Below, in pieces: positions 27,415 through 35,685 of a stretch of DNA of 64,000 nt. The stretch comes from Amaricoccus macauensis (GTDB taxonomy: Bacteria > Pseudomonadota > Alphaproteobacteria > Rhodobacterales > Rhodobacteraceae), in assembly GCF_014201905.1 (NCBI RefSeq), contig NZ_JACHFM010000001.1, positions 1,068,994 through 1,132,993 of the forward strand. The letters run 5' to 3'. The position numbers and the translations under genes are program-made. Under the pieces are notes generated by a model. That model saw only the letters and a list, made by a program, of their open reading frames with translations. It was not told the DNA's origin and did not search any database. How positions within the stretch are numbered: position 1 is the stretch's first letter; every line of letters begins with the position of its first letter.

Positions 27415-28413
27415 TCAGACCACGTCCAGAATGAAGTCCGCTGCCGTGTAGGCGCTCGCGCGGACGTTGCCGTCGTGGATGATCAGCTGGAACTCGAAGG
27501 CCGCATCATTGTCCATGTTGGCCCGGACGATGGTGTCCATCCCTGAATCGACGAGCGAGATGTGGCCCTTGCCGGTGCCACCGAAGACGAAGCCCTGCTG
27601 GCCTGCAGCGGTGGTGTTCGCGTCGATATGCGACATGTCGAACCTGTCACCCGCGGCCCCGCCGGCCCCCTCGAATGCCGGGACACCCCCCTCTCCGAAG
27701 ATCTCGTCCATCGCCCCCGGAACGGAGCCGATCAGCTTGCCGAAGCTGAAGACGTCACTCCCCGCACCGCCGACGAGCGTGTCACCGCCGGGTCCGCCGA
27801 GCAGCGTGTCATTGCCGGCCCCGCCCTGCACGACGTCGGCCCCGGGCTGACCGTCGAGAGAGTCGTTGCCCGAACCGCCGACCAGCGTGTCATTCCCGCC
27901 ACCCCCGAGCACGGTGTCGTTTCCGGCCATGCCCTGGAGCAGGTTGGCGGCGCCGTTGCCGGTCAGGACATTGCGCACGGAAGTGCCGGTGGCGTTCAGA
28001 GCTTTCGTTCCGAGCAGCATGGCGTTCTCGAGCCCGAAGCCGTTCTCGTAGTGGTTGAGATCGACATCGATCGTCGCCGACTGCACGCGGTCGATGCCCC
28101 CGGCGGTGCCGCCGACCACCTCGTAGGCCTGGTCGCCGAGGTTATCGACGATATAGACATCGTTGCCCTTCCCTCCATAGAGCGCGTCGGCACCTGTCCC
28201 GCCGTCGAGCGTGTCGTTGCCCAGCTCGCTCCTGAGGTCGTCTCCGAAGATGGAATCGTCGCCGCCTCCGGCCCGGAGGAAATCGTGGCCCCCGTGGCCG
28301 TGAAGCTCGTCCTGCCCGTCACTCGGGAACGGGCTCGGGGTCCCCACAACTCCCTTGCTTACAAACTCGGGCGTGATCCGGTCATTGCCGGCAGTGCCGT
28401 CGATGAGTGACAT
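27415..28413 (-). CDS. Small RTX calcium-binding repeat protein
   Basis: A 332-residue protein starting MSLIDGTAGNDRITPEF with AGGAAA upstream. Three or more GGxGNDTLxGG repeat tracts are visible (about residues 40-95 and 150-225, the second one dense). The non-repeat inset IDRVQSATIDVDL...LENAMLLG (about 105-140) is the spacer commonly found between RTX blocks. The C terminus (FQLIIHDG...YTAADFILDVV) fits a type I secretion end. No exporter is nearby. Codon use looks like that of its neighbours. Likely secreted; partner of, or paralogous to, the larger RTX protein at 17-19 kb. Confidence 0.87.
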   Translation of the reverse strand: MSLIDGTAGNDRITPEFVSKGVVGTPSPFPSDGQDELHGHGGHDFLRAGGGDDSIFGDDLRSELGNDTLDGGTGADALYGGKGNDVYIVDNLGDQAYEVVGGTAGGIDRVQSATIDVDLNHYENGFGLENAMLLGTKALNATGTSVRNVLTGNGAANLLQGMAGNDTVLGGGGNDTLVGGSGNDSLDGQPGADVVQGGAGNDTLLGGPGGDTLVGGAGSDVFSFGKLIGSVPGAMDEIFGEGGVPAFEGAGGAAGDRFDMSHIDANTTAAGQQGFVFGGTGKGHISLVDSGMDTIVRANMDNDAAFEFQLIIHDGNVRASAYTAADFILDVV

Positions 28414-28569
28414 GAACCTGTTTCCTGATGAAAATGCAGCTTTCGGAAGTGCCCGAACGTGTACTGCCGACATGTAACAGTCCTGTCGCACCCTCTGCGG
28501 CGGGTTGCCGCAGGATCCATGCGCCGCGCACTGGACAGGGGTGCGCGCGTCGGCTACCCCGCCCGGATC

Positions 28570-29043
28570 ATGGCCAGCAAGGATCAGACACCCCACAAGC
28601 TCGTCGCGGAGAACCGCAGGGCGCGGCACGACTACTTCATCGAGGATGACCTCGAGGCGGGGATCGTGCTGGAGGGCTCCGAGGTGAAAAGCCTCAGGAC
28701 CGGCAAGGCGAACATTGCCGAGAGCTATGCCGCCGTCGAAGGCGGCGAGCTCTGGCTCATCAACGGCTACATCCCGGCCTATGCGCAGGCAAAGTCGTTC
28801 GGCCACGACGAGCGCCGGCGGCGCAAGCTGCTCGTGTCGCGCCGCGAGCTCGCGAAGCTCTGGCAGGGGACGGCGCGCGAGGGCATGACGCTCGTGCCCT
28901 TGAGGCTCTATTTCAACGAGAAGGGCCGCGCGAAAATCCAGATCGGCGTCGCCAAGGGCAAGAAGCTCACCGACAAGCGCGCGACCGAAGCGAAGCGCGA
29001 CTGGCAGCGGCAGAAGGCCCGGCTACTGCGCGATCGGGGTTAA
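28570..29043 (+). CDS. smpB: SsrA-binding protein SmpB
   Basis: A 157-residue SmpB, the tmRNA partner that brings SsrA to stalled ribosomes for trans-translation. Full family pattern: [29 protein letters not shown], the YIPAYAQ...[10 protein letters not shown] block, and the basic C-terminal tail [24 protein letters not shown]. The ATG at 28570 is the family start. The ssrA gene itself was not seen in the window. Confidence 0.97.
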   Translation: MASKDQTPHKLVAENRRARHDYFIEDDLEAGIVLEGSEVKSLRTGKANIAESYAAVEGGELWLINGYIPAYAQAKSFGHDERRRRKLLVSRRELAKLWQGTAREGMTLVPLRLYFNEKGRAKIQIGVAKGKKLTDKRATEAKRDWQRQKARLLRDRG

Positions 29044-29046
29044 GCC

Positions 29047-29823
29047 TCACATCACCGGCGGATCGGTGGTGATCCAGGCTTTCGCCGTTTCGAGTTCCTT
29101 GTCCGTGAAGACGTGGATTTCCGCCGGGATGAGCGGGGCGAAGGCGCGCACCGCGTGGCGGATCCAGCCGATGTCCGAGACGATGGCCACGCGGGTGAAA
29201 TCGGTCATGTGGTTCAGCCCGACCAGCGCGTCGTTCCACACGGCGCCTGCGGTGAAACGCTCGAACTCGGGGCCGATCCGGTAGAGAAGTTTCGCCCGTC
29301 CGTGCCGGCGAAGCGTCGCCTCGATCCGCGGCACGATCGTGCGGGCATAGTCTTCCGCCGAGATGACGCCCGCGACCGAAATTCCCACGACATCGTCGGG
29401 CAGGCCCTCGATCACCGTCACATGCGACGTCCCCGCATCCTCGGCCACCCAGTCGAGCGCGGCATCAAGGCCGGAATCTGGCCCGGAGTTGGCCCCGGAC
29501 TCGGGAAAATGCCGCAACTCCGCAGAGATCAGCCGCCGCGCCAGCGCCGGGGCGACGTCGAACGCCCGGGCGTTCGACACGAAGGCAACCCGGGAGACCA
29601 TGCGGTGATGCTGGCGGATGAAGCGCAGATGCCGCGCCAGCGCGCCGAGATCCGACCAGCTCGGAAACCCGGCTGCGTGGATCACAAGGTTCGGCGCCCG
29701 GTCGGTCGCGGCAACCACCGCGTCGAAACGCTCGCTCAACCGGTCGAGATCACCACGGCTGAGCGAACCGGTCGGCTCAAGGATCAGGCAGCGATGGGCG
29801 CGGTCATCGGTGATCCTGAGCAC
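29047..29823 (-). CDS. Double SpoIIAA-like (STAS) domain protein
   Basis: A 258-residue protein made of two similar halves. Each has the SpoIIAA-like pattern: a beta strand, a helix (SRGDLDRLSERFDAVV; SAEDYARTIVPRIEATL), a strand with hydrophobic core (NLVIHAAGF; KLLYRIG), a long segment ending in R-VA-VS (SRVAFVSNARAFD near 80; TRVAIVSDIGWIRHAV near 212), and a C-terminal strand with F-phase (...HVFTDKELETAKAWI). SpoIIAA-like STAS_2 proteins are putative stress or lipid-binding adaptors. GTG start without a clear ribosome site, 6 bases after the YqjE-like gene, so translation is probably coupled. Confidence 0.78.
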   Translation of the reverse strand: MLRITDDRAHRCLILEPTGSLSRGDLDRLSERFDAVVAATDRAPNLVIHAAGFPSWSDLGALARHLRFIRQHHRMVSRVAFVSNARAFDVAPALARRLISAELRHFPESGANSGPDSGLDAALDWVAEDAGTSHVTVIEGLPDDVVGISVAGVISAEDYARTIVPRIEATLRRHGRAKLLYRIGPEFERFTAGAVWNDALVGLNHMTDFTRVAIVSDIGWIRHAVRAFAPLIPAEIHVFTDKELETAKAWITTDPPVM

Positions 29824-29829
29824 GGAGGG

Positions 29830-30246
29830 TCAGCCCTTGCGGCGCAGAAACAGCAGAGCGGCCCCGAGTGCGACCAGCCCGACGCCCACCACCGGCCGCG
29901 ACGGCGCCTTGTCGGGGATGAGCGAGAGCGCGGCCGCCCGGTAGAGCTGGGAGTCGAGCGCCGCGCGCCGTGCCGCAAGCCGGCGGTGCCGACGTGCCTC
30001 CAGCGAGAGCGCGAGCAGGAAGCAGAGCATGACGACGAAGGCGACCCCGCCGACGATGCCAAGCGCCTCAAGCGTGCCGTAGCGCCGTGCCAGCGCCACA
30101 GTCACGGCGATGAGCGCATAGACCAACGCGATCATCCCGAAGACCACGACTCCGGCGATCAGTTCGCCGCGCACCTGGGCGCGGCGAGAGATCTGGTGCA
30201 GCCGCGTCTGCGCGACGCGCGAGACAGTGGAGAGCAGGCGCGGCAC
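29830..30246 (-). CDS. YqjE/holin-superfamily III-like membrane protein (DUF1469-type)
   Basis: A 138-residue protein with a basic, amphipathic N terminus (1-28), two hydrophobic helices at about 30-52 and 65-85, a basic linker (RRHRRLAARRAA), and a final hydrophobic stretch GVGLVALGAALLFL at 120-134. This arrangement fits the DUF1469/YqjE group. GTG start 5 bases after the DUF883-like gene. YqjE-like proteins are small inner-membrane proteins made in stress or stationary phase; no reaction is known. Confidence 0.7.
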   Translation of the reverse strand: MPRLLSTVSRVAQTRLHQISRRAQVRGELIAGVVVFGMIALVYALIAVTVALARRYGTLEALGIVGGVAFVVMLCFLLALSLEARRHRRLAARRAALDSQLYRAAALSLIPDKAPSRPVVGVGLVALGAALLFLRRKG

Positions 30247-30251
30247 GATCG

Positions 30252-30578
30252 TCAGCGCCGGAACATGACGCCGAGGATGAAGCCGAACAGCGTCGCAAGC
30301 CCAAGCGACGCGAACGGCCGGCGCCGGGCGGCGCTCGCCACTTCGTTCTCCAGCGACTGCAATTCGCCAAGCAGCACGTCGATCGCCGCCTCACCCTTGG
30401 CATAGCCCTCGCTTGCGGTGTGCTCGGCGGCGGACTTCAGGCCCCGGGCACGGTCCTTGCCGATCCTGGCCACACGGCCGCCGAGGTCGGCGAGGTCGGC
30501 GCGCAGCGATTCGATCTGCGCCGCAATCGGATCGGCGATGCTGGCAGCCGCGTCTTCGAGGTCCTTGCGCGTGTTCAT
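30252..30578 (-). CDS. YqjD/ElaB-type protein (DUF883)
   Basis: A 108-residue protein with a long charged, coiled-coil-prone helix (residues 1-80, heptad-like IADPIAAQIESLRADLADLGGRV), a linker RRRPF, then one C-terminal transmembrane helix (FASLGLATLFGFILGVMF). That is the YqjD/ElaB layout: E. coli YqjD is a tail-anchored inner-membrane protein that binds ribosomes in stationary phase. First gene of a three-gene operon with the YqjE-like and STAS genes; an EcfG-type promoter lies 66 bases upstream. Confidence 0.8.
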   Translation of the reverse strand: MNTRKDLEDAAASIADPIAAQIESLRADLADLGGRVARIGKDRARGLKSAAEHTASEGYAKGEAAIDVLLGELQSLENEVASAARRRPFASLGLATLFGFILGVMFRR

Positions 30579-30643
30579 GTCGGAAAACCTTTCTCTGGTA
30601 TCGTCACGATTCGGCCCGCCCGTGGCGCGCCGGCCCCCCGACC

Positions 30644-30668
30644 AACGTCTCGCTCCATAGCCGGTTCC
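30644..30668 (-). promoter_or_regulatory. Candidate EcfG-type stress promoter for YqjD-like operon
   Basis: On the minus strand GGAAC (30668-30664), a 16-base spacer and CGTT (30647-30644): an exact match to GGAAC-N16/17-CGTT. It sits 66 bases before the DUF883 start and drives toward the operon. Confidence 0.65.
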
Positions 30669-30726
30669 CATGCCCGCGACGAGGGGGCAGTTCCAACGCG
30701 CCTGACCTCACTCACCACGCGGCCCC

Positions 30727-32184
30727 TCAGGCTTCGGCCCCGACCGCTTTCAGGGCCGGATAGATCGCGCGATAGCGTGCATAGCCCTCTCGGTAGAGCG
30801 GCACGAGAGCCTTGTCAGGCTCCACCACACGCAGGACTTCCGGCGCCGCGCAGACCTCTGCCGGCTTCGCCCCCTCCGCCGCACAGATCGCGAGCCGCGC
30901 CGCGCCGAGGGCGGCACCCACATCGCTGTCCGCGGCGATCTGGAGCGGCCGGTCGAGAACGCTCGCAATGATGCGAAGCCAGGTCTCCGACCGCGCCCCA
31001 CCGCCAACCGCCAGCGCGGTCTCGAAGTCGGTCCCTGCGTCGGCAAGCACGCGCTGGCAGTCGGCGAAGGCGTAGGCAACGCCCTCCATCACCGCCTGCG
31101 TCAGCTCGCGCGGCCCGTCGGTCTGCGCCATCCCGACGAAGGCCCCGCGCGCGCCCGCGTCGTTCAGCGGTGTCCGCTCACCGGAGAGGTACGGCAGGAA
31201 CGTCACCTCCGAGGGAGCCGTCACCGGACCTACCGCGTTCGCCAGCTCCGCCGGCGACTTGCCGGCGATCCGCGCCAACCACTCGAGACTGTCCGACGCC
31301 GAGAGGATCACCCCCATCTGGTGCCAGGTCTCCGGGATCGCGTGGCAGAAGGCGTGAACCGCGCCTGCGGTGTTCGGCGAGAAGCGCGCGTTCGAGACGA
31401 AGAGCACGCCGGACGTGCCGATCGAGACGAATGCGCTGCCCGGCACCACCACGCCCATGCCACAGGCCGCCGCCGCGTTGTCGCCGGCGCCGCCCGCGAC
31501 CACGACCTTGCCCTCGACGCCCCAGCGGCGGGCAAGCTCAGGCAGGAGCTCGCCCGACGGCTCGCTCCCCTCCACGAGACGCGGCATGTGCGCGCGCGTC
31601 AGCCCCGTCGCTTCGAGCAGGTCGTCCGACCAGTCCCGCGCCGCCACGTCGAGCCAGTAGGTGCCGGCAGCGTCCGACATCTCCGAGACGTGATGGCCCG
31701 TCAGGCGCAGGCGCACGTAGTCCTTGGGCAGGAGCACCGCGTCGATGCGGCCATAGATCTCGGGCTCATGCTTGCGGAGCCAGGCGATCTTCGGTGCGGT
31801 AAAGCCCGGCATCGCGATGTTGCCGGCAACCTCGCGCGCCCGCGGGAAAGCCGCCTCGATCTCGGCACATTCCGCCTGCGCCCGCCCATCGTTCCAGAGG
31901 ATCGCCGGCCGCAGCACCCGGTCGTCGCGATCAAGGCAGACCGCCCCATGCATCTGGCCCGACAGCCCGATGCCGCGCAGCCCGGCGAGGCCGTGCTCAC
32001 GCGCGAGCGTGTCGATCGTGCCCTCGACGGCCTTCCACCAGGCCTCCGGGTCCTGCTCTGACCAGCCGGGATGCGGCCGCGACACCGCAAGCGACTGGCT
32101 CGCCTGCCCGATCAGCCGCTGCTCCCGATCGAAGAGCACCGTCTTGACCGACGACGTGCCGATGTCGATCCCGAGATAGCTCAT
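30727..32184 (-). CDS. xylB: Xylulokinase
   Basis: A 485-residue FGGY-family sugar kinase, the size of E. coli XylB. Visible: the N-terminal phosphate-binding YLGIDIGTSSVKTVLFD, the QMHGAV block near 78 typical of xylulokinase, LWNDGRA near 96-102, the PGFTAPKIAWLRKHEP block near 135, and the C-terminal ADSDVGAALGAARLA segment. It phosphorylates D-xylulose to xylulose 5-phosphate. No xylA, transporter or regulator lies nearby, so the gene may serve another pentulose/polyol pathway. Start at ATG 32184; the longer reading runs into the tRNA-Leu. Confidence 0.93.
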   Translation of the reverse strand: MSYLGIDIGTSSVKTVLFDREQRLIGQASQSLAVSRPHPGWSEQDPEAWWKAVEGTIDTLAREHGLAGLRGIGLSGQMHGAVCLDRDDRVLRPAILWNDGRAQAECAEIEAAFPRAREVAGNIAMPGFTAPKIAWLRKHEPEIYGRIDAVLLPKDYVRLRLTGHHVSEMSDAAGTYWLDVAARDWSDDLLEATGLTRAHMPRLVEGSEPSGELLPELARRWGVEGKVVVAGGAGDNAAAACGMGVVVPGSAFVSIGTSGVLFVSNARFSPNTAGAVHAFCHAIPETWHQMGVILSASDSLEWLARIAGKSPAELANAVGPVTAPSEVTFLPYLSGERTPLNDAGARGAFVGMAQTDGPRELTQAVMEGVAYAFADCQRVLADAGTDFETALAVGGGARSETWLRIIASVLDRPLQIAADSDVGAALGAARLAICAAEGAKPAEVCAAPEVLRVVEPDKALVPLYREGYARYRAIYPALKAVGAEA

Positions 32185-32205
32185 GCACCCAGCCCTCCCA
32201 CATTC

Positions 32206-32289
32206 TGGTGCGGACGGTGGGAATCGAACCCACACTCCCGAAAGACGCGGATTTTAAGTCCGCTGCGTCTACCGTTCCGCCACGTCCGC
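32206..32289 (-). tRNA. tRNA-Leu (TAA anticodon)
   Basis: Minus strand: acceptor arms GCGGACG (32289-32283) and CGTCCGC (32216-32210), anticodon stem GCGGA/TCCGC around loop CTTAAAA giving TAA, a long variable arm (TCTTTCGGGA region), T arm GTGGGTTCGATTCCCAC, discriminator A and encoded CCA. Confidence 0.96.
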
Positions 32290-32331
32290 CTTGGTTCCCT
32301 GCGTAGGGCGGCCCGGGGTCGCCTTCAAGCC

Positions 32332-34152
32332 TCAGGTCTGAAGTCGGCGGCGAACCGAGCGCGCCCAGCTGCGCAGGCCGCGCAATTCGTCGGCTTCCTC
32401 CTCGAGGCGCGCCAGCAACCGCTCGTCGGGCTCGACCTGCAGGAGCTGGTCGAGCTGGAGGCCGAGGTTCGCGATCCGGCCGCTTTCGAGCCGTCGAACC
32501 ACGATCTTGCCTCCGGGAATTGCCAGTGTCGCGTCGAGCACGGGCTTCTCGCCGAGTCGCTGCGTCGCCCACTCGGCGAGCGTCATCTCCGGCGGATGAC
32601 CCTCGAAGCTCAGGTCGTAGAACTGCTCCAGCTCGGAGAGCCTCGTCTCGCCACGGATCGCCAGCTCACCGAAGATGACCCCGAGCCGCCGCGCGACCTC
32701 CGGGCTCTCGCGGAACAGCGTGTCGAACCGGTTCAGCCGCTCGCGCGGGACGAGGAAGTAGCCGTAGTCCCCCGGCCGCAGCCCGCCGGCCTCGGCCTGA
32801 TCGAGGATCTGCCCCTTGCGCACCACCATCAGGAGCCGCGCCCACGCCGGGATGCGGCTGAGCCCGAGGATCACGCTCTCGCCGGTCACCGGATAGCCGA
32901 CGATCTCGAGTTCGTTCTGGCCGGGGATGTCGATCTCGATCCGGCTCACCCCCCGCGTCGTGGCCTTCAGCGCCACGCCGAGCCAGCGGCCGGCGCTGGT
33001 GAGCGTGGCGCCCTGCACCAGCATGGAGAAGAGCACGACGAAAAAGGCGATGTTGAAGAACGCCTGGGACTCCGGCACGCCCGCGAGCATCGGGATCGCC
33101 GCGAGGAAGATCGAGACGGCGCCGCGCAGGCCCACCCACGAGATGAAAAGCTTCTCCCGCGTCGCGAACCCGGCGCCCCACAGGCAGACCCAGACCGCGA
33201 CGGGACGGGCGATGAGCGTCAGCACCACCGCGACGAACATCCCCTGCGGCGCGTAATCCATCACCCGGGAGGGCGTCACCAGCAGGCCGAGCACGAGGAA
33301 CATCACGATCTGGCAGAGCCAGGTCATCGCGTCGTGGAAGCCGACGATCGAGGGATAGGCGCGCGTCGGCCGGTTCGCCATCACGAGCCCGGCGATGTAG
33401 ACCGCGAGAAGCCCGCTGCCCCCGACGAGGGTGGTGAAGCCCGAGATCATGATCGCGCCCGCCACCACGAAGAGCGGATGCAGGCCTCCCGGCATCGCCA
33501 CCCGGTTCAGGATCGACACCGCGCCCCAGCCGCCGACGAAGCCGAGCGCCCCGCCAAGGACAGCCTCGGCCGCAAACTCCTCGACGAGCTCCCAGCCGGG
33601 CATCCCGCCGGAAACGATGACCTTCACCAGCAGGATGACGAAGAAGACCGAAATCGGGTCATTGGTGCCCGACTCGATCTCGAGGATGCCGTTCACCCGC
33701 CCGGGCAACCGCATGCCGCCGGTGCGAATCAGGAAGAAGACCGCCGCCGCGTCGGTGGACGCGACGATCGCCCCCAGAAGCAGCGCGAGGGACAGCGAGA
33801 GCCCGAGCACCTGCCAGACCGCGAGGCCCACCACGCCTGCGGTGATGAGCACCCCCACTGTCGCGAGCAGGAGCGACGGGCGGAGCACGCCGCGGAACAC
33901 CGAAAGTCGGGTTCGGAGCCCGCCGTCGAAGAGGATGACCGACAGCGCGATCATCCCCACCATGTACGTGGTCGAATAGTCACCGAACTCGATGCCGCCC
34001 GGTCCGTCCTCGCCGGCGAGCATCCCGACCACGAGGAAGACGAGCAGAAGAGGTGCCCCGAACCGCGTCGCCACGAGGCTCGAAAAGATGCCGATCAGGA
34101 TCAGTGCCGAGCCGACGAAGATCGCCGTGTTGACGAGATCAAGACCATGCAT
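32332..34152 (-). CDS. Potassium/proton antiporter (NhaP2/CvrA type)
   Basis: A 606-residue CPA1 antiporter. About thirteen hydrophobic helices cover residues 8-385, including the ion-site helix pair around IVASTDAAAVFFL (about 125-137) and ESGTNDPISVFFV (about 165-177), in which the ND pair is the carboxylate centre. Residues about 395-480 form a TrkA_C (RCK_C)-like regulatory domain, and the last 90 residues look like a CorC_HlyC-type domain, as in NhaP2. It exports K+ for H+ and helps volume and pH control; complementary to TrkH at 20.5 kb. Confidence 0.92.
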   Translation of the reverse strand: MHGLDLVNTAIFVGSALILIGIFSSLVATRFGAPLLLVFLVVGMLAGEDGPGGIEFGDYSTTYMVGMIALSVILFDGGLRTRLSVFRGVLRPSLLLATVGVLITAGVVGLAVWQVLGLSLSLALLLGAIVASTDAAAVFFLIRTGGMRLPGRVNGILEIESGTNDPISVFFVILLVKVIVSGGMPGWELVEEFAAEAVLGGALGFVGGWGAVSILNRVAMPGGLHPLFVVAGAIMISGFTTLVGGSGLLAVYIAGLVMANRPTRAYPSIVGFHDAMTWLCQIVMFLVLGLLVTPSRVMDYAPQGMFVAVVLTLIARPVAVWVCLWGAGFATREKLFISWVGLRGAVSIFLAAIPMLAGVPESQAFFNIAFFVVLFSMLVQGATLTSAGRWLGVALKATTRGVSRIEIDIPGQNELEIVGYPVTGESVILGLSRIPAWARLLMVVRKGQILDQAEAGGLRPGDYGYFLVPRERLNRFDTLFRESPEVARRLGVIFGELAIRGETRLSELEQFYDLSFEGHPPEMTLAEWATQRLGEKPVLDATLAIPGGKIVVRRLESGRIANLGLQLDQLLQVEPDERLLARLEEEADELRGLRSWARSVRRRLQT

Positions 34153-34254
34153 GACGAATCGGCGGGCTCCGGCAAGGAAACGCGATCGAGCGGAAATGGA
34201 TTGACTTCCTTTCCACTATGACGGCGCGTCCCTGCCCTGCGCAAGGCTCGCCCG

Positions 34255-34917
34255 TCAGTCGAGTCGCATTTCGGGAATGTCACCCTCCACGACCAGCCGC
34301 GCGGTGGTCGCCGCCCGGATATCCTCGACGCTGACGCCCGGCGCACGCTCGCGGAGCACGAGCCCCGCCTCGGTTGGCTCGATCACCGCCATCTCGGTCA
34401 CGACGAGGCTGACCCGACGTGTCGCCGTCAGCGGCAGCGTGCATTCCGGCACGATCTTCGCGTCGCCCTTCGCCGCATGGACCATGGCGACGATCACCCG
34501 CCGGGCGCCCGCCACGAGATCCATGGCACCACCCATTCCGGGCACCATCTTCCCGGGCACCATCCAGTTCGCGAGGAACCCGCGCTCGTCCACCTGCAGG
34601 CCCCCGAGAACCGTCATGTCGAGGTGACCGCCGCGAATGATGCCGAAGCTCATGGCGCTGTCGATCGAGGCGGCACCCGGAACCGCGGTGACGAAGCCGC
34701 CGCCCGCGTCGGTGAGGCTCGCGTCCTCCATGCCCTCCGGCGGCCGGGCACCCAGGCCGATCACACCGTTCTCCGCCTGAAAGAACACGCCGGAGTCGCG
34801 CGGCAGGTAGTGCGCCACCATGCTCGGCAGACCGATGCCGAGGTTCACCAGCATCCCGGGGTGGATCTCCTGCGCCACGCGGCGCGCGATCACTTCCTTC
34901 GCATCAACAACGCTCAT
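34255..34917 (-). CDS. 3-oxoacid CoA-transferase subunit B
   Basis: A 220-residue family I CoA transferase beta subunit (ScoB/AtoA/PcaJ type). The catalytic Glu is in QAENGVIGLG near residue 52, followed by ATAVPGAASIDSAMSFGIIRGGHLD and GAMDLVAGARRVIVAM. It transfers CoA from succinyl-CoA or acetyl-CoA to a 3-oxoacid. The start overlaps subunit A by 4 bases (ATGA). Ketone-body, acetoacetate or 3-oxoadipate use cannot be told apart by eye; no degradation genes adjoin. Confidence 0.93.
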   Translation of the reverse strand: MSVVDAKEVIARRVAQEIHPGMLVNLGIGLPSMVAHYLPRDSGVFFQAENGVIGLGARPPEGMEDASLTDAGGGFVTAVPGAASIDSAMSFGIIRGGHLDMTVLGGLQVDERGFLANWMVPGKMVPGMGGAMDLVAGARRVIVAMVHAAKGDAKIVPECTLPLTATRRVSLVVTEMAVIEPTEAGLVLRERAPGVSVEDIRAATTARLVVEGDIPEMRLD

Positions 34918-35567
34918 GCCGCGCGCTCCAGCAGGTGATCGACAAGAACCCCGGGTGTCCTGACCGCATCCGGCGGGATCACCCCGACCGGCACGATGAG
35001 ATCCGGCTCGGCAATAACCGTCTCGGCAGAGAGCGCCATGATCGGATTGAAGTTATGCGCGGTCAGCGAATACTGAAGGTTGCCAAGGTAGTCCGCCTGC
35101 CGCGCCGCGATGAGTGCGAAGTCGGCGCGGATCGGCTTTTCGAGCAGGAAGCGTTGGCCATCGACCTCGACGACGGTCTTGCCCTCCTCGACCGGCGTGC
35201 CGAGACCGGTGGCTGTCAGCACACCGCCAAGCCCGACCCCGCCGGCGCGAATGCGCTCCACGAGTGTCCCTTGCGGCACCAGTTCCACGTCGATCTCGCC
35301 GGCGATCATCTTCGCCTGCGTCTCGGGGTTCAGCCCGATGTGCGAGACGATGGCCCGACTGACCGCGCCCGCGGAGATGAGCTTGCCGATGCCTTTGCCC
35401 GGCATGGCCGTGTCATTGGCGATCAGCGTCAGGTTACGCGCACCACGGCGCACCAGCGCTTCAATCAACCGATGCGGAGTACCGACGGCCATGAAGCCGC
35501 CTATGAGCACTGTTGCACCGTCTGGGATCATCGCTGCCGCCGCATCGGCCCGGATCGCGGTCTTCAT
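34914..35567 (-). CDS. 3-oxoacid CoA-transferase subunit A
   Basis: A 217-residue alpha subunit (ScoA/AtoD/PcaI type): the GATVLIGGFMAVGTPHRLIEALV motif near residues 18-40, the NDTAMPGKGIGKLI block near 58, and the ENPIRADFALIAARQADYLGN-like tail. The two subunits form the heterotetrameric family I transferase. It precedes subunit B with a 4-base overlap and is separated by 118 bases from the flavoprotein gene upstream on the same strand. Confidence 0.93.
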   Translation of the reverse strand: MKTAIRADAAAAMIPDGATVLIGGFMAVGTPHRLIEALVRRGARNLTLIANDTAMPGKGIGKLISAGAVSRAIVSHIGLNPETQAKMIAGEIDVELVPQGTLVERIRAGGVGLGGVLTATGLGTPVEEGKTVVEVDGQRFLLEKPIRADFALIAARQADYLGNLQYSLTAHNFNPIMALSAETVIAEPDLIVPVGVIPPDAVRTPGVLVDHLLERAA

Positions 35568-35685
35568 TCATCACCTCGTCCGCCTGGGGTGAGAACAGAT
35601 TATGCTGCAGCGCGGAGACGTCACTCACTTTTTCTGAGGTTCTGGCAGATCAGCGAGCGATAAACTTCCGCTGGTCAGCCGCGAC

